Positions 6,701 through 11,458 of a DNA stretch of 11,458 bases are shown one piece after another. The translations under genes and the position numbers were made by a program. Positions within the stretch are counted from its first letter, which is position 1. Each line of letters begins with the position of its first letter. Under the pieces are notes generated by a model, which was not told the DNA's origin, made no database searches, and saw only the letters and a list, made by a program, of their open reading frames with translations. Source of the DNA: Gemmatimonadales bacterium (GTDB taxonomy: Bacteria > Gemmatimonadota > Gemmatimonadetes > Gemmatimonadales > GWC2-71-9); NCBI GenBank assembly GCA_013816685.1, contig JACDDX010000027.1, positions 1 through 11,458 of the forward strand. Reading direction: 5' to 3'.

Positions 6701-7662
6701 AGCGTCGCGAGTTCCTCCGGCTGGCGGGGGCAGGTGTCGCGGCAGGCCTTGTCCCGCTCGGCGCCAGGGACGGTGCCGCGCAACCTGTCCATCGGCTGGT
6801 CCGGCAGCGCGACCGACGGCTCGTGGAGCGCTGGTCGTGGGCCATGGGGCAGCCGGTGCACCTGCAGCTCTATGCGGAGTCGGACGATCTGGGCTACGAA
6901 GCGGCGGCCGCGGCGCTCGCCGAGCTGCGGCGAATCGAATCCCGCCTTTCCATCTTCGAGGACGTGAGCGATCTCGCCGAGCTGAACCGCAGTGCCGGCC
7001 GGCACGCATTACGTGTCGGACCCGATCTGGCGGCGGTGCTCGAGGCCGCGGAACGTGCGCGGCGGTCCAGCGCCGGTGCGTTCGATCCTGCGGTCGAGCC
7101 GTTGATGCGCGCGTGGGGCTTCCATGGGGCCCGATCAACCGCTCCATCGGCGGCGGAGCTGGGAGAGGCGCGACGGGCCGTACGTGCGGCGCAGGTCACG
7201 ATCCAGGGCGATCGCGTGCGGCTGGCTGGAACCGCGAGCCGGCTCGATCTGGGTGGTATCGGTGTGGGATACGGGCTCGACCGGGCCGCGGCGGTGCTGC
7301 GCCGGGCCGGCGTGCGTCGCGCGCTCCTGGACGTGAGCGGCGACTGTATCGCCATCGGTGCGCCCCCGGGTGAAGCGGGATGGGAAGTTGCGATCGCCCG
7401 GCCCCGGGCGCCGAGCCGGCTGCTCGCGGTTACCCGGCTCCGGGACGCGGCCCTGGCCACATCATCGAATCTCGTGTCGGTGGTGCGGTACGGTCGCGCG
7501 GTGCGGGGGCACGTGATGGATCCGGAGCGGGGCGTTCCTGCCGATGCGTTGGTGCAGGCGACGGCGGTGGCCACGTCGGGCGTCGTGGCCGATGCCCTGT
7601 CCACCGCGATGCTGGTGTCCGGCAGGGTGCCGGACGGACTGCTCCGGGCCTACCGGGTCTGA
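6697..7662 (+). CDS. apbE: ApbE-type FAD:protein FMN transferase, Tat-exported
   Basis: A 321-residue enzyme expected to move FMN from FAD onto a Thr of an FMN-binding domain in the periplasm. The N-terminus MKRREFLRLAGAGVAAGL is a twin-arginine signal. ApbE landmarks are present in order: the MG-containing first strand (MGQPVHLQLYA), ESRLSIFEDVSDLAELNR (81-98), FDPAVEPLMRAWGF (129-142), LDLGGIGVGYGLD (183-195), VSGD (213-216), HVMDPERGVP (272-281) and ADALSTA (298-304), whose D299 and T303 fit the conserved metal-binding positions. Departures from the common pattern are MGQ for MGT, V190 where GGI-x-KGY normally has Lys, VSGD for the usual GGD, and a tail that stops within about 20 residues of the ADALSTA motif, shorter than usual. 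It probably modifies Thr144 of the FMN-binding protein in the same operon. Its 3' end overlaps the convergent minus-strand gene by 13 bases. Confidence 0.9.
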   Translation: MKRREFLRLAGAGVAAGLVPLGARDGAAQPVHRLVRQRDRRLVERWSWAMGQPVHLQLYAESDDLGYEAAAAALAELRRIESRLSIFEDVSDLAELNRSAGRHALRVGPDLAAVLEAAERARRSSAGAFDPAVEPLMRAWGFHGARSTAPSAAELGEARRAVRAAQVTIQGDRVRLAGTASRLDLGGIGVGYGLDRAAAVLRRAGVRRALLDVSGDCIAIGAPPGEAGWEVAIARPRAPSRLLAVTRLRDAALATSSNLVSVVRYGRAVRGHVMDPERGVPADALVQATAVATSGVVADALSTAMLVSGRVPDGLLRAYRV

Positions 7663-8312
7663 GCCGAGTCGAGCTGGCCTTCTCGCGAACGCACGTTGAT
7701 CCGGCCCCGCTCGCGGTCGAGGGTCGGCACCTTGTCGAACCAGTCTCCCGACAGCAATCCGGCGTACGACACGGTGAACGAGTCATTCACCGGCAGTTCT
7801 TCCTCGAAGAGGTAGAGCGCGCTCGCCTGCTCGCGAACCTCCAACTGCTGACCTGCGAAGCGGGACGACAGCGGCACGACTCCGAGGGGCTGGTACACCC
7901 GGCTCCGGACTTGGAGGGTCAGTGTCTGCGGGTCGTAGCGTGCGCCGGGGCGAAGCGCGAAAAACGTGACCAGCGCGATTCCGGGCCGGCTCACCCCCGC
8001 CTGGGCGCTGACCGAGTCCACCGCCGCCCGCCGAGTGGTGACGAGTCCCCGAAGGGTGCCATAGCCATCGGGCGCGAGCAGGCGGAGCACCCGCTCGTCG
8101 AGCGGGACGAAGCGCACTTCGATGTCGTCGTTGCGGATCCGGAGTGCCAGATCGTTCTGGCTGAGGGTGCCGTATCCAACCGGCATGAGACGCGCGCGCT
8201 GGGGCTGCTGCGCGGCGAGGGAGCGTCGGGCACCAAGGGCGGCGGTGGCGAGGAGCACGCCCAGCGCGAACCGGAGGGGGAGACGCGAAGGGGGCAGGCG
8301 GCAGATGGTCAG
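7650..8312 (-). CDS. Secreted protein of unknown function, probably starting at CTG
   Basis: About 220 residues from a CTG at 8312, or 202 from the first conventional start (GTG at 8258). I do not recognise the family. The longer form begins with a normal Sec signal: Arg at 5, 10 and 14, the hydrophobic stretch FALGVLLATAALGA, and a likely cleavage at LAA/QQ (34/35). The GTG form cuts this signal in half and has no Shine-Dalgarno. GGGGAG (8318-8323) sits five bases before the CTG, which also overlaps the engB stop (CTGA). The rest is mostly beta-strand-like and has no Cys after the signal. It repeats a GYGTL motif (YGTLSQNDLALRIRNDDIEV and DGYGTLRGLV) and carries hydrophobic strands such as GIALVTFFALRPG. 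It is the last gene of the tig-clpP-clpX-engB cluster and may act in the envelope. Its 3' end overlaps the convergent apbE by 13 bases. Confidence 0.7.
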   Translation of the reverse strand: MTICRLPPSRLPLRFALGVLLATAALGARRSLAAQQPQRARLMPVGYGTLSQNDLALRIRNDDIEVRFVPLDERVLRLLAPDGYGTLRGLVTTRRAAVDSVSAQAGVSRPGIALVTFFALRPGARYDPQTLTLQVRSRVYQPLGVVPLSSRFAGQQLEVREQASALYLFEEELPVNDSFTVSYAGLLSGDWFDKVPTLDRERGRINVRSREGQLDSAQTR

Positions 8313-8899
8313 AGTGTCTCCCCGGCGGCGGCGGCCGCGATGCTGTCCTTGAGCTCTTCGATACCCAGTCCCGACTTGCTGCTGGTCGGCTGTACCTGGT
8401 CGGGTGGCAAGCGGAGTGCCGTGGCGAGTGCCGAGACCCGGACGGCGAGCGCCGCGCGGCCGAGCTTGTCGCTCTTGGTGAGAACGGCGAGCACGGGACG
8501 CTCGTGGTCTACCAGCAGCTGCTGCATTACAAAATCGTCGCGGGACGGGTCGTGCCGCACGTCGAGCAGCCAGACCACGCCCGCGAGTCGTTCACGCCGG
8601 CGGAGGTAACCCTCCACCAGCTGGCGGTACCCTGCGCGCGCAGATTTGCTCGCTACGGCGAAGCCGTAGCCGGGCAGATCCACCAGATAGAAGGTCGGTA
8701 ACCGGAAGACGTTCAGCAGCGTGGTCTTGCCGGGGGTAGAGCTGATGCGGGCGAGTCCGGCCTGGCCGACCAGGGCGTTCAGCAGACTCGACTTGCCGAC
8801 GTTAGAACGCCCGACGAGAGCGATCTCGGGGAGCGGGGGGTCGAGCGCTATGTCAGGGTCGGGAAAGCTTCCAACGAACGAGACTGGAGGGTCGCTCAC
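8309..8899 (-). CDS. engB: Ribosome-biogenesis GTPase EngB (YihA/YsxC)
   Basis: A 196-residue TRAFAC-class GTPase of normal family length, acting in the cytoplasm in assembly of the large ribosomal subunit. All G motifs are visible: G1 GRSNVGKSS (30-38), the G2 Thr region SSTPGKT (53-59), G3 DLPGYG (74-79), G4 TKSDK (141-145) and G5 SSKSG (173-177). The GYGFA continuation of G3 is characteristic of EngB. The start is a GTG that overlaps the clpX stop (GTGA). GGGAGG lies only one base before it, so initiation may depend on coupling. No later in-frame start would keep the N-terminal segment expected before G1. It is embedded between clpX and an unknown secreted-protein gene. Confidence 0.96.
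   Translation of the reverse strand: MSDPPVSFVGSFPDPDIALDPPLPEIALVGRSNVGKSSLLNALVGQAGLARISSTPGKTTLLNVFRLPTFYLVDLPGYGFAVASKSARAGYRQLVEGYLRRRERLAGVVWLLDVRHDPSRDDFVMQQLLVDHERPVLAVLTKSDKLGRAALAVRVSALATALRLPPDQVQPTSSKSGLGIEELKDSIAAAAAGETL
8318..8323 (-). promoter_or_regulatory. Ribosome binding site supporting a CTG start
   Basis: On the - strand this reads GGGGAG inside the end of engB, followed by ACACT and then CTG at 8312. A well-placed Shine-Dalgarno before a CTG that overlaps the engB stop is the main reason to extend the downstream gene beyond the GTG at 8258, which has a pyrimidine-rich upstream sequence and no such site. Confidence 0.5.
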
Positions 8900-10143
8900 G
8901 CCTCCCGCTTCGCGCGCGCCCGCTCCGTCATGATGAGTGGGGTCGTGCCCTCGGTGATGACCTCCTTGGTGATCACGACCTCGCGGACGTCATCGCGATT
9001 AGGCAGGTCGAACATGATGTCGGTCATGATCGTTTCGAGGATGGCGCGGAGCCCGCGGGCCCCGGTGCCGCGCTTGAGCGCCTTGTGGGCGACGGCGCGA
9101 AGCGCCTCGGGGTCGAAGGTGATGCCGACATCCTCCAGCTCGAACAGCTTCTTGTATTGCTTGCTCAACGCGTTCTTGGGCTCCACGAGGATGCGCATCA
9201 ACGCCTCCTCGTCCAGCGCTTCGAGCGAGACGGTAACGGGAAGCCGGCCGACCAGCTCCGGGATCAGGCCGAAGCGGAGCAGATCGTCCGGCTCGACGTC
9301 GGCGTAGGGGTTCCGATCGTCACGGGCGGCGCCGCGGCGCTTGTCGCCCGAGGCGAAACCGATCTGCTGCCGCCCGGTGCGCGCCTCGATGATCTTTTCG
9401 AGGCCGTCGAACGCACCGCCGCAGACGAACAGGATGTCCTTGGTGTTGATCTGGATGTATTCCTGCTGCGGATGCTTCCGGCCGCCCTGCGGCGGGACCG
9501 AGGCGATCGTCCCCTCGAGGATCTTGAGCAGGGCCTGCTGCACTCCCTCGCCCGAGACATCGCGGGTGATGCTCGGATTCTCCGACTTTCGCGCAATCTT
9601 GTCGATCTCGTCGATGTAGACGATGCCCCGCTCGCACTCGGCGACATTGAACTCGCCCGCCTGGAGCAGCCGGACCAGGATGTTCTCCACGTCCTCGCCA
9701 ACGTAGCCGGCTTCGGTGAGCGTCGTCGCGTCGGCGATGGTGAAGGGCACGTCGAGGATGCGGGCGAGCGTCTGCGCGAGCAGCGTCTTTCCCACCCCGG
9801 TGGGCCCCAGCAGCAGAATATTGGACTTGTCGAGCTCGACCTCGCTGTCGCGCCCGCCAGCGGCATTGATCCGCTTGTAGTGATTATAGACCGCCACCGC
9901 CAGCGTCCGCTTTGCCCGCTCCTGCCCGATCACGTACTGGTCCAGAACGTCCTTGATCTCGGATGGCGTGGGGACCTGCGTGATGCTGTCGGCAACCTCG
10001 CGCTCTTCATCTTCCGCCAGGATCTCGTTGCAGAGCGTGATGCACTCGTTGCAGATGTACACCGACGGCCCGGAGATGAACTTCCGGACCGAGTCCTTCG
10101 ATTTACCGCAGAACGAGCAGCGGAGGTGCTTGTCGTTGGACAT
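8896..10143 (-). CDS. clpX: ATP-dependent Clp protease ATP-binding subunit ClpX
   Basis: A 415-residue AAA+ unfoldase that forms hexamers, recognises tagged or adaptor-delivered proteins and threads them into ClpP. The N-terminal zinc-binding domain has four cysteines (C9, C12, C31, C34). Walker A is GPTGVGKT (113-120) and Walker B is IVYIDEID (174-181, D178/E179). The pore loop GYVGED is at 146-151 and the RKH loop at 222-224. The IGF tripeptide that docks on ClpP is at 261-263, the arginine-finger region PELVGR ends at 300, and sensor 2 GARGLR is at 361-366. The ATG at 10143 was chosen because MSNDKHLRC is the normal ClpX N-terminus; the frame is open for 46 further upstream codons that look unrelated. 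No clear Shine-Dalgarno precedes it. It lies 79 bases after clpP, the only non-overlapping junction of this cluster, and its stop overlaps the engB start. Confidence 0.97.
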   Translation of the reverse strand: MSNDKHLRCSFCGKSKDSVRKFISGPSVYICNECITLCNEILAEDEEREVADSITQVPTPSEIKDVLDQYVIGQERAKRTLAVAVYNHYKRINAAGGRDSEVELDKSNILLLGPTGVGKTLLAQTLARILDVPFTIADATTLTEAGYVGEDVENILVRLLQAGEFNVAECERGIVYIDEIDKIARKSENPSITRDVSGEGVQQALLKILEGTIASVPPQGGRKHPQQEYIQINTKDILFVCGGAFDGLEKIIEARTGRQQIGFASGDKRRGAARDDRNPYADVEPDDLLRFGLIPELVGRLPVTVSLEALDEEALMRILVEPKNALSKQYKKLFELEDVGITFDPEALRAVAHKALKRGTGARGLRAILETIMTDIMFDLPNRDDVREVVITKEVITEGTTPLIMTERARAKREA

Positions 10144-10174
10144 GATGCGGGCCGGGTGACGAAAGGTGGTGGAA

Positions 10175-10205
10175 GGGGCTCGGGAAAGGTGCGTCCCGAA
10201 GCCCC
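10175..10205 (-). other. Hairpin in the clpP-clpX spacer
   Basis: An inverted repeat of 11 base pairs with a one-base bulge: GGGGCT+CGGGA (10175-10185) pairs with TCCCG+AGCCCC (10194-10205) around an eight-base loop. In the - strand transcript the stem is followed by UUCCACC rather than a U run, so it is not a classical intrinsic terminator. It lies about 30 bases upstream of the clpX start and may be an RNA-processing or stability element, an attenuator, or a structure affecting clpX translation. The pairing is visible; the role is inferred. Confidence 0.45.
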
Positions 10206-10222
10206 GGGGCGTCAAGGCTGGG

Positions 10223-10846
10223 CTACTTGCCGTCCTTCTCGACGTGGGGCACCAGATCGCGTCGTGGCGAGAACACCGCATCGATCAGCCCGTAGGTCTT
10301 GGCCTCATCGGCGCTCATGAAGCGGTCGCGGTCCATATCGCGCTCGATCGTCTCGATCGCCTGTCCGGTGTGCAGGCTGTAGAGCGAATTCAGCTTGGAG
10401 CGGAGATAGAGAATCTCCCGGGCCTGGATCTCGATGTCCGCCGCGGTGCCCTGCGCGCCACCCGACGGCTGGTGGATCATGATCCGGCTGTGGGGCAGCG
10501 CGCTCCGCTTGCCCTTGGTGCCCGCGGCCAGGAGGAACGAGCCCATGGACATCGCCATGCCCATGCAGATCGTGTTGATGGGCGCGCGCAGGTGCTGCAT
10601 GGTGTCGTAGATCGCCAGGCCGGAGGAGACGACGCCGCCGGGCGAGTTGATGTAGAGGTAGATGTCCTTGTCGGGGTTGTCGGCCTCGAGGAACAGGAGC
10701 TGGGCGATGATGATGTTCGAGACGTCGTCGTTGATCGGCGCGCCCAGGAACACGATCCGGTCCATGAGCAGCCGCGAGAAGATGTCGTAGGTCCGCTCGC
10801 CGCGGCTGGACCGCTCGATGATGTACGGCGGATACACTGTGGCCAT
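10223..10846 (-). CDS. clpP: ATP-dependent Clp protease proteolytic subunit ClpP
   Basis: A 207-residue serine peptidase (family S14) forming the tetradecameric chamber that degrades substrates delivered by ClpX. The catalytic triad is visible: Ser100 in MAMSMGSFLLAAG, His125 in RIMIHQPSGG and Asp174 in DRDRFMSADEA. SPGG (68-71) supplies the oxyanion-hole glycines. Only a few residues precede the conserved start of the mature protein (ERSSRGERTYD), so little or no propeptide is expected. Start choice is open. The ATG at 10846 begins three bases after the tig stop codon. An in-frame TTG at 10852 overlaps that stop (TTGA) and has GAGG (10860-10863) at the better seven-base spacing, which would add Met-Thr. 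It sits in the usual tig-clpP-clpX order. Confidence 0.97.
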   Translation of the reverse strand: MATVYPPYIIERSSRGERTYDIFSRLLMDRIVFLGAPINDDVSNIIIAQLLFLEADNPDKDIYLYINSPGGVVSSGLAIYDTMQHLRAPINTICMGMAMSMGSFLLAAGTKGKRSALPHSRIMIHQPSGGAQGTAADIEIQAREILYLRSKLNSLYSLHTGQAIETIERDMDRDRFMSADEAKTYGLIDAVFSPRRDLVPHVEKDGK

Positions 10847-10848
10847 CG

Positions 10849-11458
10849 TCAAACTGAGACCTCGTCTACGGTAGACTGCGTGAGGAGGAAGTCGAAAACC
10901 TTGTCTTCCGTGATCGCTCGCTCCAGCTCGGGGAGCCGGTTGGCCTTCTGCAGCGATGCGTAGACCTGCCCTGCGGGCACGCCGCGCGCCTCGGCCATCC
11001 GTGCGACGCGCGCATCCAGCTCGGCTTCCGTGGCGCGCAGGCTCTGCGCCTCGACCACCGCGTCCATGATCAGGTCGCGCCGGACCTGCTGTTCCGCCAC
11101 CGGGTGGAACTGCTGCTCGAAGCTCTCCATCTGCTCCGGCTGGATCTTGTACATCTCGGCGTACGCGTGCATGAGGCGGTGGACCAGCGAATGCGGGGCT
11201 TCGACCCGGTTGGCTTCCACGAGTTGACCCATGAGCGACTGGCGCACCTGCGCGTCGGCCTCGCGTTCCGAATCGGTTTGGAGATCCGCGCGCACGGCGG
11301 CGCGGAGCGCGTCGAGGCTCTCTAAATCGCCGGTCTCCCGCGCGAAGGCGTCGTCGAGCGGCGGCAGCTCCTGTCGCTTCACGTCGTGCAGCGTCACCCG
11401 CACCCGGCGGCTCTGGCCCCGGCGCGACTCGTCCGGATGGTCCTCGGGAAACCGGACC
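10849..11458 (-). CDS. tig: Trigger factor, 5' partial (C-terminal 202 residues)
   Basis: The frame runs in from the right edge without a start, so the N-terminal ribosome-binding domain and most of the peptidyl-prolyl isomerase domain lie outside the window. The visible part opens with FPEDHPDESRRGQ and VRVTLHDVKRQELPPLDD, the end of the FKBP-like isomerase domain, followed by the DDAF segment typical of the family. The helical C-terminal chaperone domain follows, with NRVEAPHSLVHRLM and the closing VFDFLL. Trigger factor binds ribosomes near the exit tunnel and shields nascent chains. It is the first visible gene of the tig-clpP-clpX-engB cluster, and its stop overlaps or nearly abuts the clpP start. 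An internal GTG at 11403 is not the start. Confidence 0.95.
   Translation of the reverse strand, partial: VRFPEDHPDESRRGQSRRVRVTLHDVKRQELPPLDDAFARETGDLESLDALRAAVRADLQTDSEREADAQVRQSLMGQLVEANRVEAPHSLVHRLMHAYAEMYKIQPEQMESFEQQFHPVAEQQVRRDLIMDAVVEAQSLRATEAELDARVARMAEARGVPAGQVYASLQKANRLPELERAITEDKVFDFLLTQSTVDEVSV

Noticed and set aside
7380..8609. Long + strand open frame spanning the end of apbE, the unknown gene and engB
   Set aside because: It crosses three better-supported genes, is rich in Arg, Gly and Ala, and shows no domain or ribosome binding site; a GC-rich shadow.
10175..10205. Intrinsic terminator after clpP
   Set aside because: The stem is present but is followed by UUCCACC instead of a run of U, so it is listed only as a hairpin.
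10144..10281. 46-residue N-terminal extension of ClpX
   Set aside because: ClpX normally begins just before its zinc domain, as at 10143; the extension includes the hairpin spacer and has no family similarity.
9085..10320. Long + strand open frame (over 400 codons) opposite clpX
   Set aside because: It is antisense to unmistakable ClpX, with low-complexity content typical of GC-rich shadow frames and no recognisable domain.

Overview
The window is GC-rich, almost completely coding DNA from a diderm (Gram-negative-type) bacterium. An outer-membrane beta-barrel protein ending in Phe and Sec-type signal peptides support the diderm call. The GC-rich codon use and the recurrent signal-peptidase sites of the form A-A-Q would fit Gemmatimonadota or a similar phylum, but that placement is an impression and not a result. 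No rRNA, tRNA, insertion sequence, CRISPR array or phage gene was seen.

Layout from left to right. (1) Positions 1-1109, + strand: the 3' part of a right-handed beta-helix (NosD-like repeat) protein whose start lies outside the window. (2) Positions 1114-4316, - strand: a two-gene, translationally coupled unit. It encodes a left-handed beta-helix O-acyltransferase, followed by a membrane-bound hybrid histidine kinase with GAF, PAS, HisKA, HATPase and receiver domains. (3) Positions 4317-4482: the only sizeable intergenic region. It carries a good sigma70-type promoter for the + strand and, over and just after the predicted transcription start, a strong Fur-box-like palindrome. (4) Positions 4483-7662, + strand: a tightly coupled four-gene operon for an outer-membrane porin, a periplasmic FMN-binding-domain protein with a flavinylation motif, a small four-helix inner-membrane protein with a periplasm-facing His cluster, and a Tat-exported ApbE-type flavin transferase. 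(5) Positions 7650-11458, - strand: the housekeeping cluster tig (partial)-clpP-clpX-engB, ending with an unrecognised secreted protein that appears to start at a CTG codon.

The part that looks most like an under-described system is the four-gene + strand operon. ApbE enzymes attach FMN covalently to a Thr in FMN-binding domains. The operon supplies both enzyme and substrate, an inner-membrane partner that could carry electrons to the flavoprotein, and an outer-membrane pore. With a Fur-like operator in front, the simplest reading is an iron-starvation-induced, flavin-based periplasmic redox system, possibly for ferric-iron reduction or uptake. The component identities are well supported. The iron role and the function of the four-helix protein are inference.

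A structural theme runs through the window: seven of the eight within-operon gene junctions can be read as four-base NTGA stop/start overlaps, and both convergent gene pairs are packed end to end with no room for a terminator.
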